DNA of 44,896 bases from CAZUDO01 sp964618895 (GTDB lineage: Bacteria; Desulfobacterota; Binatia; DP-6), in contig CAZUDO010000125.1 of assembly GCA_964618895.1 (NCBI GenBank), positions 1 to 44,896 of the forward strand, read 5' to 3'. Below are positions 26,181 through 33,640 of the stretch, one piece after another. Each line of letters begins with the position of its first letter. Position 1 is the stretch's first letter. Made by a program: the position numbers and the translations under genes. The notes beneath the pieces are model-generated. The model was not told the DNA's origin. It saw only the letters and a list, made by a program, of their open reading frames with translations, and searched no databases.

Positions 26181-26268
26181 CCAGGTCCTCGGCCAGCTGC
26201 GAGGTCCGCAAGACCGCCTTGCGATCGTAGTTCTTCCAGAAGGGGACGACCCCGATCCGTTCCGCCAT
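26173..26268 (-). pseudogene. N-terminal fragment of an LLM-class oxidoreductase
   Basis: Thirty-one codons from ATG 26268 read MAERIGVVPFWKNYDRKA then VLRTSQLAEDLGP. FWKNYDR and LRTxQLAEDLG match the start of LLM-class flavin/F420 oxidoreductases, in which a tyrosine and the PEAWG segment should follow. Instead the sequence enters repeat copy B and stops. It lies 68 bp downstream of tetR on the same strand, so a tetR-LLM operon was probably cut here. Confidence 0.5.
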
Positions 26269-26336
26269 GGGCCTGGCGTCGCACAGCCGCCCCTGCTCTG
26301 GCAAGAGGCCGGTGGTCCGCTTCGCCGGCACCCGCG

Positions 26337-26990
26337 TCAGCTCGATGTGGCCGGGTTCATCGCGACGCCGGGTCGAAGGCGATACCCGTCCAGGAGAACG
26401 ACCAGCGCCGCGATCAGATCGGCGACGAAATCCTCGCGGGGGATATCGTGCCCCGCGGTCACGAGACGATGATAGTCCGCGATGGAACAGTAGAGCACCG
26501 CGGCGACACGCATCATGCGTAGCGGTAGCAGGTGGGCAGGAGACGCGCCCGTGTGTCGCGCCAGACTGGTCATGAGGGCGAGAATCCCGGGAGCGGTGGT
26601 CGCCGGCATCTCGGCAATGGGAAAGCTCCGGCTGGTGACCAGCTCGGCGACGACGAGGAGGTACTCGGTGCCGCCGTCGGGGTCGTCGAGTTTCTGCACC
26701 AGGGGGCGCACCAGCAGCTCCACCAGCTCCCGCAAGCTGTCCCGCCCCTCGGCCCTCATTTGCCCCAGGGCGACGCGCCAGTCGGCCTGAATCGGGCCCG
26801 AGTGGCGTTCGAGCACGGCGTTGAGGAGCACGCGCCTGTCCCCGAAGTGATAGAGCGCCGCCGAATGATTGCCCTGCCCGGCCACGGCGGCGATCTCGCG
26901 CAGGGAGACCGCGTCGACTCCCCGCGTCGAGAAGAGCTTTTCGGCGGCACGTAACAACGCCAGTCGCGTGTCGGTACTCTGCCTGGCCAT
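26337..26990 (-). CDS. TetR family transcriptional regulator
   Basis: The protein has 217 residues. The N-terminal helix-turn-helix is clear: TRLALLRAAEKLFSTRGVDAVSLREIA, then HSAALYHFGDRRVLLNAVLERH (residues 8-62). The C-terminal ligand domain (85-210) resembles the subgroup with RxMRVAAVLYCSIADY. It should be a repressor responding to a small hydrophobic ligand. The palindrome at 27239 is 250 bp upstream of its start, and the LLM fragment downstream was its probable partner gene. Confidence 0.9.
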   Translation of the reverse strand: MARQSTDTRLALLRAAEKLFSTRGVDAVSLREIAAVAGQGNHSAALYHFGDRRVLLNAVLERHSGPIQADWRVALGQMRAEGRDSLRELVELLVRPLVQKLDDPDGGTEYLLVVAELVTSRSFPIAEMPATTAPGILALMTSLARHTGASPAHLLPLRMMRVAAVLYCSIADYHRLVTAGHDIPREDFVADLIAALVVLLDGYRLRPGVAMNPATSS

Positions 26991-27306
26991 GGGTCAGTCG
27001 ATGCTCGGGCCGGCCAACGGGCGGCGGCAGCCGGAAATGACAAGCTGCGGGGCCCGTGTCATTTCCCCGGCGCCCCCTCCACCCTGCACCTCCCCGACGA
27101 GGCCCGCGAGCGAACCGACATCCGAGCGGAAAAAACCTTCGTAAATTGAGTAATTATGGCGACACATCGTATGCCATGGCACAGGGTTGCTCCGTCTCAT
27201 TGGACAGATGTTTGACACTCAGCCTCCAGATTCGGACAGTTAAGTCGAACGACTTAACCCCCATCGTACTCCACCCCTGGGTACGTTCGAGAGAAGAAAG
27301 GACAAC
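26991..27306. other. AT-richer regulatory intergenic region between tetR and the 27307 gene
   Basis: About 315 bases separate divergent genes. The right half is much less GC-rich than the surroundings. It contains TTGACA at 27212 and the palindrome at 27239-27258. A possible minus-strand promoter in the AT-rich stretch near 27130-27155 could serve tetR. A small minus-strand frame (26994-27218) has no recognisable features and is not called. Confidence 0.5.
27239..27258. promoter_or_regulatory. Perfect palindromic operator-like site
   Basis: GTTAAGTCG-AA-CGACTTAAC is a perfect 9-bp inverted repeat with a 2-base centre. It lies 48 bp upstream of ATG 27307 and 26 bp after a TTGACA, where a bound repressor would block transcription. 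Its size fits a dimeric regulator such as TetR. The neighbouring TetR is the obvious candidate, but this is inference. Confidence 0.6.
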
Positions 27307-28101
27307 ATGAACACGACCACCAGATCGTTCCTCGCATTCTCCATCCTCCTCATAGGCTCACCCGCGCTCGCCGCGCCGGTGGCCGACCTCGTGCTGACCC
27401 GGTCGGCCCCAGTTGGCGTCAGCGTCTATCAGACCGGCCGCTACAGCATGACGGTCAGGAACGTCGGTAACAGGACCGCCGACGACGTGTCGCTGAACAT
27501 CCAGCTCCCGGCGACGCATACGAGCCCATACGTCTACGTCATGGGCGACCTCGGCGCCTTCGACTCGCGCTGCACGCGCACGGGCACCAGGCTCCAGTGT
27601 GCCCTCGGCTCGCTCGGGAGGAACAAGTCGACTTCCGTGTCCTTCGACGTCAGCCTGCCGTACAGCACGGCACCGCTCGTGATCAGTGGTGAGGCCACGA
27701 CGACCTCCGCGGAACCGAACCGGTCCAACAACAGTGTGAGCCACACGGCCGGCCTCCTCACCTACCCCGTCGCCATCACCCCTCCCACCGCGGTCACCAA
27801 CAGCCACTGCACCGGAACGAACCTGAGCTCCTACTTCGAGTGCGAGCTCTTTCCGAGCTCCATCAGCGCACACGACACCATCCTCAACCCCGGCGGAACC
27901 ATCACCTTCGTCGGCGTACCGGCGACGTACACCGGGAGCTGGTCGCAACCTTCTCCCGACCGCCTCCAGTTCCAGTACTTCGACGGCGGCGCGCTCGTGG
28001 CCACGTTTGATGGCCGGGGCGTCAGCAACGACTGCTTCGAAGGCGCCACCCTGTTCCAGGGCAGCGCCTACATGAGCATGTACCAGGTCTGCCTCCAGTA
28101 G
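27307..28101 (+). CDS. Secreted protein with N-terminal DUF11/CARDB-like beta domain
   Basis: The protein has 264 residues from ATG 27307, with AAAGGA upstream. A signal peptide, FLAFSILLIGSPALAAP, covers about residues 8-24. Residues 25-150 form an Ig-like domain of the DUF11 type (DLVLTRSAPVGVSVYQTG, YSMTVRNVGN, NRSNNS). The second half (155-264) is a different beta-rich domain with two cysteine pairs (SHCTGTNLSSYFECELFP; NDCFEG; YQVCLQ). No catalytic motif is seen, so a structural surface or periplasmic role is likely. It probably has its own regulated promoter. Confidence 0.82.
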   Translation: MNTTTRSFLAFSILLIGSPALAAPVADLVLTRSAPVGVSVYQTGRYSMTVRNVGNRTADDVSLNIQLPATHTSPYVYVMGDLGAFDSRCTRTGTRLQCALGSLGRNKSTSVSFDVSLPYSTAPLVISGEATTTSAEPNRSNNSVSHTAGLLTYPVAITPPTAVTNSHCTGTNLSSYFECELFPSSISAHDTILNPGGTITFVGVPATYTGSWSQPSPDRLQFQYFDGGALVATFDGRGVSNDCFEGATLFQGSAYMSMYQVCLQ

Positions 28102-28131
28102 TTGCGGCAGACCGGCGCCTCTCTCTCACGT

Positions 28132-28183
28132 CCCACTCGATGCTCGATGGCGCCCCTCGGGCGGCCATCGAGCATCGAGTGGG
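28132..28183 (+). terminator. Long perfect hairpin after the secreted protein gene
   Basis: Perfect 20-bp arms (28132-28151 and 28164-28183) surround a 12-base GC loop, 30 bases after the stop codon. There is no T-run, so it could be a factor-independent terminator of unusual kind, a 3' stabiliser, or a repeat or attachment-type palindrome. Confidence 0.45.
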
Positions 28184-28674
28184 TGTCCTGAAGCGTACGA
28201 GGCGCGCTGGGGCTCGTATGCCGCGACGGCGGACGCGCGGACCACTTGCGGTTCGGACTCTTCACACACGAGGTGTACCGCCTGCACGCGGGCCATGAGG
28301 ATCGTGAGCACGCACGGAGGCTCCGTGGCGGCGCGGTACCACCTCGTGAAGGCAACGAAGCGGGGTGGGACGGACGAGCAGGAGTCGGAGCACCCCATAG
28401 TACCGGGGAAACGGGGGAACGCACCCGAGTGGACCCCGGGGAGGGAAGGGGGGGCCGGATCATGGACCCGGCGGAGGGACAGATGACGGGGGCACCGACC
28501 CCCGAGCCCATCTCCACGCAACTCCACAGGATAGCGATGCCACGGGTGCAGGACGGAGTTATTGATCTACGTCCGGCAGCGAAGCCATGAGCTGAGGAGC
28601 CGGATGCGTAGTCGCGCACGTCCGGATCTGTGGGGGCCCTGGGCCGGTGACGGCCCGGGGCCACCCGACCGGAC
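28184..28674. other. Non-coding stretch, no supported gene
   Basis: About 490 bases with overlapping low-complexity frames on both strands. None has a start signal or a family I can name. It separates an intact secreted protein gene from the ilvA pseudogene and is probably decayed DNA. Confidence 0.4.
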
Positions 28675-29100
28675 TCAGGTGCCGGCGGCGCTCGAGCCGG
28701 TGCGCCCGGCGTGGGCGTCGTCGTACGAGTCGCCGTGCAGGATCACCTCCGCGCCCCGGGTACGGACGGCGTCCACCTTGATGCGCGGGGTGGTGACCGG
28801 CATGACGATCACGGCGCGGCAGCCGAGCTTCTGCGCCGCGAGCGCCACGCCCTGGGCGTGGTGCCGGCCGACGACGCGATGACGCCGCGCCCGAGGGCCC
28901 GGGCAGTGAGGTGCGCCATCTTGTTGTAGGCGCCACGCAGCTTGAAGGAGAACACGGGCTGCAGGTCCTCGCGCTTCAAGAGCAGCCGGTTTCTGGAGCC
29001 GGGCGGACAGGACGGGCGCAAGCTCGAGCGGGGTCTCGACGGCGACGTCGTAGACGCGCGCGGTGAGGATGCGGTGGAGGTAGTCCGGCTGCCGGCTCAC
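28675..29100 (-). pseudogene. ilvA: Threonine dehydratase remnant, frameshifted and truncated
   Basis: From GTG 29100 the reading begins MSRQPDYLHRILTARVYDVA, a normal IlvA start. One extra A near 29004 shifts the frame, so that RNRLLLKREDLQPVFSFKLRG, which includes the PLP-binding Lys, lies in the next frame. One lost A near 28875 (in the SAGNHAQGVALAAQ segment) restores the first frame, which continues AVIVMPVTTPRIKVDAVRTR and GDSYDDAHA. The match then ends, and a stop follows at 28675. More than two thirds of a normal protein of about 500 residues is missing, so this is not merely a sequencing error. Confidence 0.85.
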
Positions 29101-29185
29101 GGGACCCGCTGCGAGTGGGAACGGCTCAGGCCCCCGGCGGCGGTGACGTGGATACCTTCAGCGGAGATCACCGGAAGCCGTCCCC

Positions 29186-29485
29186 CTACAGCAGACTCTC
29201 GTAACGACGTCGACCGTGCAGAATCCGGTACACACGAACCTGAGAGGAGAGCACCTTGTAGAAGATCAGGTACTCGCCATGATGGAGGTACCGATAGCCC
29301 GCATCGCGCAAATGGACGTCCTTCGGGACGGCACCTCGCTCCGGATAGCGCTCCAGCCCTTGGAGACGGTCGAGGATGGCGTCGATGAGCCTCTCGGCCG
29401 CCGAAGGGTTGTCGTGCACGATGTAAGCCTGAATCTCGAGCAGGTCGATCTGGGCGCGGCGAAGGACCCGGACGGGTCGCTTCAC
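29186..29485 (-). CDS. RelE/ParE superfamily toxin
   Basis: The protein has 99 residues from GTG 29485, overlapping the antitoxin stop by GTGA. The ParE fold is suggested by VRVLRRAQIDLLEIQAYI, then AERLIDAILDRLQGLERYPERG and the end strands YRYLHHGEYLIFYKV and VRVYRILHGRRRYE. The Arg and Tyr residues in the last strand are those expected near the active face. It could act on gyrase (ParE) or on ribosome-bound mRNA (RelE); sequence alone does not decide. The gene looks intact. Confidence 0.85.
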   Translation of the reverse strand: MKRPVRVLRRAQIDLLEIQAYIVHDNPSAAERLIDAILDRLQGLERYPERGAVPKDVHLRDAGYRYLHHGEYLIFYKVLSSQVRVYRILHGRRRYESLL

Positions 29486-29745
29486 CTGCGGCCCGTGCGC
29501 AGGATGGTCGCCAGACGCTCGAGCCCGACCCCGCGATCGCCTCGCCGGACGTCTTCCTCGGCTGTACCGAGCAGTTCGTATAGCTTGAGGCGTGCCTGGT
29601 CGCGCTCGTAGGCCGCCGCGCTCATGACGACCAGATCGCTCTTCCCGTTCTTCGTGATGGTGACCGGCTCGCCGGATTCGTGGCAGAGCTTGGAGATCTG
29701 GGGCGTCTTGTTGCGCAGGTCGGAGATGGGTCGGATCAGTGGCAT
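29482..29745 (-). CDS. Phd/YefM family antitoxin
   Basis: The protein has 87 residues. MPLIRPISDLRNKTPQISKL, then GEPVTITKNGKSDLVVMS and AAYERDQARLKLYELL, is a textbook Phd/YefM N-terminal DNA-binding domain. The C-terminal arm (EEDVRRGDRGVGLERL) should cover the toxin. No ribosome-binding site is seen, and a palindromic operator ends 8 bp before the start, so the message may be leaderless and autorepressed. Confidence 0.88.
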   Translation of the reverse strand: MPLIRPISDLRNKTPQISKLCHESGEPVTITKNGKSDLVVMSAAAYERDQARLKLYELLGTAEEDVRRGDRGVGLERLATILRTGRR

Positions 29746-29753
29746 GGGCCGAG

Positions 29754-29773
29754 CCTATCAGGATTCTGATAGG
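29754..29773. promoter_or_regulatory. Palindromic operator of the Phd/ParE pair
   Basis: CCTATCAG-GATT-CTGATAGG is a perfect 8-bp inverted repeat beginning 9 bp upstream of the antitoxin start. Its place and size fit the site bound by a Phd/YefM dimer for autoregulation. Confidence 0.7.
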
Positions 29774-30069
29774 TTGCAACATCTCCGGCCGACAACGCTG
29801 CTGCCAGTCCGAGGAGCAGGACGATCGTCGATTTCATCGTTCAACTTTCCGTAACGCAGGATCGCCTTCACGACTTGCGGAGCAACTTGCATGCCGCACG
29901 CAACGCGCCGGCGTGCCGGAGCAGCTTCGGCTGGCGATCGCGCGCCATCTCCGCCCCGCGGGGCGTCGCCACCCTCGACGTGGGGATTGTCCCGGCCGTC
30001 GTCGCCCGCTTCCGCCGCCTCGACCGCCTCTTGGCGGCGTGATTTTCTGTCACATCAAGGCTAGCGCCG
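29774..30069. other. Short intergenic stretch with a lost signal-peptide gene start
   Basis: On the minus strand from ATG 29837, MKSTIVLLLGLAAALSAG looks like a signal peptide, but the frame runs through the operator and stops at 29736 after 33 codons. This may be the cut start of an exported protein. The rest, up to the P450 stop, holds no supported gene. Confidence 0.35.
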
Positions 30070-31401
30070 TCAGCGCAACGTCACCCGGAGCGCCGTCACG
30101 CCGCGCAACACCATCGAGCGGCGGTAGTTCGTCGGCCGCGGGTCGCCGGAGAAATCCGGAAAGCGCCGCAGCAGCGCCTGGATCGCGATCTGGGTCTCGA
30201 GCCGGGCCAGCGCCGCGCCGAGGCAGAAGTGGACGCCGTGGCTGAAGGACAGGTGCGGGTTGTCGGCGCGGCCGAGGTCGAGCCGGTCGGGGTCGACGAA
30301 GCGCGCGGGGTCGCGATTGGCGGCGCCCAGGAGCACAGCGACGATCTCCCCCTTGCGGACGCGCCGGCCGTCGATCTCCATCTCTTCGGTCACCACCCGG
30401 TCGGTCAGCTGCACCGGGCTGTCGTAGCGCAGGAACTCCTCGACGGCCGGCTCGATGAGCCCCGGGTCGTCCTGCAGGCGACGGCGCTCGCCGGGATGGC
30501 GAAGAAGCGCCACCACCGCGTTGCCGAGAAGGTTGGTGGTGGTCTCGTGCCCGGCGCCCAGGATCAAAATCGACAGCGACAGCAGCTCGGCGCTGGTCAG
30601 CGTCTCCCCGCCTTCCTCGACCGCCGCCAGCGCGCCGAGCAGATCGGGCGTCGGCGCCCGCCGCCGGGCCGCGAATGCCGCCCCGAAGTAGGCCTCGACC
30701 TCGCCGAAGGTGCGCTCGAGACGGGGCAGGCCGCCGGTCGCCTGCAGGGGATCCAGCAGTGCGGCCAGGTCGTCGGACCACGCCTTCAGCCGCTCGCGGT
30801 CCTCCAGGGGAAGGCCGAGCATCTCGGAGATGACGATCACCGGCAGCGGGTAGGCGAAGTCCCGGATGACGTCCATCTCGCCCCGGGACGCGCACGCGTC
30901 GAGCAGCTCGTCGACCAGCGCCGCGATCCGCGGACGGAGCCCTTCCACCATGCGCGGCGTGAACGCCTTGTTGACCAGCCGGCGGAGGCGGGTGTGATCC
31001 GGCGGGTCGAGCATGAGGAGGTTCCGGGTGATGGCCTGCGCGAACTCCGGGCGCAGGTTCTTCAAGGGCTGCAGGCGTTGGAACAACTTCGATTGATCGC
31101 GGCGCACCGAGAAGCGCACATCCTGCAGGACGCCGGCGATATCGGCGTGGCGGGTGAGGATCCATCCCCGCAGTACGGGGCTGAAGTAGACCGGCGCCTC
31201 GCGGCGGAGCTTCGCGTAGACCGGGTAGGGATCGACGCGGTACGCGGGCAGGAACGGGTTGAACCGTCCCATGATCGGGTTGAGCGCGCGCACGAACCAG
31301 GGTCGTTCGAGAAGGCGCTGGGCGATGGGGAGGAGGGAGAACGACCGTCGCCGCCGTTCGCCGCGCCCGGTGAGCGGTACCGTCGCATCGGACTCGAGCA
31401 T
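30070..31401 (-). CDS. Cytochrome P450
   Basis: The protein has 443 residues from ATG 31401, preceded by GGAGG. It is a soluble bacterial-type P450. The I-helix oxygen motif is GAGHETTTN (282-290), the K-helix ExxR is EEFLR (321-325), and the haem loop FSHGVHFCLGAALAR has the ligand C393. The DPPDHTRLRRLVNKAFTP segment matches CYP107/CYP125-like bacterial enzymes. It would hydroxylate a hydrophobic substrate with electrons from a ferredoxin not encoded nearby. It lies 14 bp after the LLM oxidoreductase gene and is probably the last gene of the leftward operon that starts with the ECF sigma factor. Confidence 0.93.
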   Translation of the reverse strand: MLESDATVPLTGRGERRRRSFSLLPIAQRLLERPWFVRALNPIMGRFNPFLPAYRVDPYPVYAKLRREAPVYFSPVLRGWILTRHADIAGVLQDVRFSVRRDQSKLFQRLQPLKNLRPEFAQAITRNLLMLDPPDHTRLRRLVNKAFTPRMVEGLRPRIAALVDELLDACASRGEMDVIRDFAYPLPVIVISEMLGLPLEDRERLKAWSDDLAALLDPLQATGGLPRLERTFGEVEAYFGAAFAARRRAPTPDLLGALAAVEEGGETLTSAELLSLSILILGAGHETTTNLLGNAVVALLRHPGERRRLQDDPGLIEPAVEEFLRYDSPVQLTDRVVTEEMEIDGRRVRKGEIVAVLLGAANRDPARFVDPDRLDLGRADNPHLSFSHGVHFCLGAALARLETQIAIQALLRRFPDFSGDPRPTNYRRSMVLRGVTALRVTLR

Positions 31402-31415
31402 CCCCACCCCTCCGG

Positions 31416-32237
31416 CTAGAGACCCGCCACCGTCCGCGCGAGCTGGTCGAGCACGGCCTCGAACGCCGTCAGGTCGGCATAGCGCGCGCTGTGGATGACC
31501 CGCGTCGCTCCCGCGGCAGCGTAGCTCGCGAGCCGGTCACGTGCGGCCCCCGGATCGTCGAGCGGCAGCGTCGTCAGCACCGCGACTTCCGGCGCCGGCA
31601 CACCCTGCGCGGCGGCAGCGGCCCGCAGCTCGGCGACGGGGGCACGGAGCATGTCCGGCGGCAGCCCCATCGGGAGCCAGCCGGCGCGATGGGTGATCGC
31701 GCGCCGGAACGCGTGTGGCGGCGCGCCGCCGATGAAGAGCGGTGGGCGGGCCGGGCGGGGCAGGAACAGGAACGGCTGCCCGTGCGCCGTGACCTCGTCG
31801 GCCGCGAAGCAGCGATCAATGAAGGCAAGCGTGGCGTCGGTGAGCGCACCGCGGCGGCGCGGATCGACCCCCAGGGCGCGGAACTCGGGCTCCATCCAGC
31901 CGACGCCGACACCCAGCTGCAGGCGGCCGCCCGACAGCTCCTGCACGGTCGCGACCCACTTGGCGGTGGGCAACGCGGGACGATACGGCAACACGAGCAC
32001 CGCCGTGCCGAGACCGACGCGTGACGTGATGCCGGCCAGGTATGCAAGCGTGGCCAGCGGGTCGAGGTAACGGCCGCCCGAGCCTTCGGCCTGATCGGGC
32101 GGGATGGCAATGTGGTCCGTGACCCAGAGATCGGCGACCGCGGGCGTCGCATCGGCCGCGCGCGCCGCGGCGGCGAGGGTTACGGCCGTCGACTGCGGCC
32201 CCATGTTGCGCAGGACGACACCGAGCCGGACTGGCAC
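31416..32237 (-). CDS. LLM-class F420/flavin-dependent oxidoreductase
   Basis: The protein has 273 residues from GTG 32237. The luciferase-like TIM-barrel is indicated by VRLGVVLRNMGPQS, LWVTDHIAIP, TSRVGLGTAVLVLPYRPA, the LSGGRLQLGVGVGWMEPEF segment and PLFIGGAPPHAFRRA, which are typical of the group often dependent on F420. It probably transfers hydride to an organic substrate. It lies 47 bp downstream of the MGMT gene and 14 bp before the P450 gene, so it belongs to the same leftward unit. Confidence 0.87.
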   Translation of the reverse strand: MPVRLGVVLRNMGPQSTAVTLAAAARAADATPAVADLWVTDHIAIPPDQAEGSGGRYLDPLATLAYLAGITSRVGLGTAVLVLPYRPALPTAKWVATVQELSGGRLQLGVGVGWMEPEFRALGVDPRRRGALTDATLAFIDRCFAADEVTAHGQPFLFLPRPARPPLFIGGAPPHAFRRAITHRAGWLPMGLPPDMLRAPVAELRAAAAAQGVPAPEVAVLTTLPLDDPGAARDRLASYAAAGATRVIHSARYADLTAFEAVLDQLARTVAGL

Positions 32238-32284
32238 CCCGCCATCTGCCCACTGCGGAGGGGCGGAGTCAACGCGACGCGCGC

Positions 32285-32962
32285 CTATCCCGCCAGCACC
32301 CCCTCCAACCGGAGCAGCGTCTTCTTGATGCCGAGCCCGCCCGTGTACCCGCCGAGCCCGCTGGCGGCCACCACCCGATGACAGGGAATGACGATCGGGA
32401 TCGGATTGTGCCCGAGCGCCTGGCCGACGGCGCGGCTACCGTGCGGCTGGCCGATGCGCCGGGCGATCTCGCCGTACGACACCACCTGCCCGGCCGGCAC
32501 CATGCACGCCGCCATCAGCACGCGGCGTTGAAAGGCCGTCAGGTGGCTCAGATCGAGACGGATGTCGAAGCGCAGGCGCTCGCCGGCGAAGTACGCGCGC
32601 AGCTGATGCACGATGTCGGCGGTCCGTGTCGCCGAGCGCACCGGGGTCACCCCGAAACGCTGGCGCAGCTCGGCGACGAATGCCGCCTCGGTGCGCCGGA
32701 ACGAGATGCGCACCACGCCCGCGGCGCTGGCCGCCACCAGCACGCGGCCGATGGGCGACGGCAAGCTGCAGTAGTGCAGCTCCTGGCGGACGGAAGGCAG
32801 GGCCACGTTGCGGTAGAGCGTCTCCAGGCCGGCAAGCACCTTGCGGTACGCCGCCATCTCGCGGCGACCAGCCGGGGTGGCGAGCCAGCGCCCCACCGCG
32901 CCCGCAGGCCTCCCGCCGTCGCCGAGAACGGCCGCGATCACCCGCTCGTGCGGAATCTTCAT
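32285..32962 (-). CDS. O6-alkylguanine-DNA alkyltransferase with extra N-terminal domain
   Basis: The protein has 225 residues from ATG 32962, coupled to the sigma gene by an ATGA overlap. Residues 62-225 are a complete MGMT: helix-turn-helix FQRRVLMAACMVPAGQVVSYGEIARRIG, the Asn-Pro turn GHNPIPI, and PCHRV with acceptor C194. It removes alkyl groups from guanine O6 in a suicide reaction. Residues 1-55 (HERVIAAVLGDGG, AVGRWLATPAGRREMAAYRKVL, AGLETLYRN) are not part of MGMT and resemble the helical N-terminus of anti-sigma factors, but lack their Cys pair. A sensor fused to a sigma regulator is a possible reading and is not proven. It is distinct from Ada, as the Ada Cys4 domain is absent. Confidence 0.88.
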   Translation of the reverse strand: MKIPHERVIAAVLGDGGRPAGAVGRWLATPAGRREMAAYRKVLAGLETLYRNVALPSVRQELHYCSLPSPIGRVLVAASAAGVVRISFRRTEAAFVAELRQRFGVTPVRSATRTADIVHQLRAYFAGERLRFDIRLDLSHLTAFQRRVLMAACMVPAGQVVSYGEIARRIGQPHGSRAVGQALGHNPIPIVIPCHRVVAASGLGGYTGGLGIKKTLLRLEGVLAG

Positions 32963-33450
32963 CGTTCTTCTCCCAGCGCAGCGCGCAGCTTCTTCAGCGC
33001 CTGGTAGACGTTGGCGCGTGCCCCCGCCGCCGTGCCGCCCAGGCTGGCGGCGATCTCCGCGTACTCCAGGTCCTGGAACTGGCGCAGCATCAGCGCCGCC
33101 CGTTGGCGCGGCGGCAACGCCCGTACGGCGCGTTCGACGACCGCCGTCACGCCGCTCTGCTCGTGCGCGGCGGCGGGAAACCCGTCGACCTCGAGATCCA
33201 CCGTGCGTGCCCGACGTCGCGCCCGGCCGCGCGCGTGGCTGAGAGCGCTGGTGATCGCGATGCGGTAGAGCCAGGCGCGGGCGTTCGAGCCGCGCGCCAG
33301 GCGGCCATGGGCACGGTGCGCCCGCAGGAGGGCGTCCTGACATGCGTCTTGCGCGTCGTCGACGTTGCCGAGCATGCGTACCAGGTAGCGCAGCAGCTCC
33401 GGCCGGTGTCGCGCGACCAGATCGGCCAGAGCCGGGGCGGGGGTACTCAT
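32959..33450 (-). CDS. ECF-type RNA polymerase sigma factor
   Basis: The protein has 163 residues from ATG 33450. Region 2 is ELLRYLVRMLGNVDDAQDAC, then QDALLRAHRAHGRL and NARAWLYRIAITSALSHARG (14-75). Region 4 is VRALPPRQRAALMLRQFQDL, then EYAEIAASLGGTAAGARANVYQALKKLR (108-160). No region 3 or extra domain is present, as expected for ECF factors. Upstream, TTCACA-17-GTTACA is a candidate promoter; an identical pair fronts the divergent cyclase gene. The gene is the first of a leftward operon with MGMT, LLM and P450 genes. Self-activation and control of both operons is a reasonable inference. Confidence 0.93.
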   Translation of the reverse strand: MSTPAPALADLVARHRPELLRYLVRMLGNVDDAQDACQDALLRAHRAHGRLARGSNARAWLYRIAITSALSHARGRARRRARTVDLEVDGFPAAAHEQSGVTAVVERAVRALPPRQRAALMLRQFQDLEYAEIAASLGGTAAGARANVYQALKKLRAALGEER

Positions 33451-33460
33451 CCTCGTCCCT

Positions 33461-33489
33461 TGTAACACCGGCAGCGGGGCGAATGTGAA
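33461..33489 (-). promoter_or_regulatory. Candidate promoter of the sigma-MGMT-LLM-P450 operon
   Basis: Read on the minus strand: TTCACA (33484-33489), 17 bases, GTTACA (33461-33466), ending 10 bp before the sigma start codon. The same two hexamers and spacing lie in front of the opposite operon. They are related to, but not the same as, sigma70 boxes, and they may be recognised by the ECF factor encoded here. Confidence 0.55.
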
Positions 33490-33514
33490 ACGCGGGGGTC
33501 GTTACCGGTGCGCT

Positions 33515-33617
33515 GCGGCGCGGGGGTGCCCTCACGGAGTCGACAAGACGCCCGGCCTACTCGCCTAGGGCTCGTAGCGGCCGGGCTCTCGACTCCGTGA
33601 GGGCACCCCCGCGCCGC
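33515..33617. repeat. Perfect 29-bp inverted repeat centred between the divergent operons
   Basis: Arms are 33515-33543 and 33589-33617, with no mismatch. A further inner stem (CCCGGCCTAC against GTAGCGGCCGGG, one bulge) narrows the loop to about 13 bases around TCGCCTAGGG. The flanking promoter elements continue the mirror symmetry outward on both sides, so the whole intergenic region is an inverted duplication. Confidence 0.9.
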
Positions 33618-33640
33618 CGGGTCGGTGACGGGAGGTACCT

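Noticed and set aside
28068..28664. Minus-strand frames in the stretch after the hairpin
   Set aside because: Ser/Pro/Arg-rich translation, no start signal, overlapping frames on both strands and no family resemblance.
29868..30053. 61-codon minus-strand frame before the P450 gene
   Set aside because: Strongly basic low-complexity translation with no ribosome-binding site or motif; not separable from noise.
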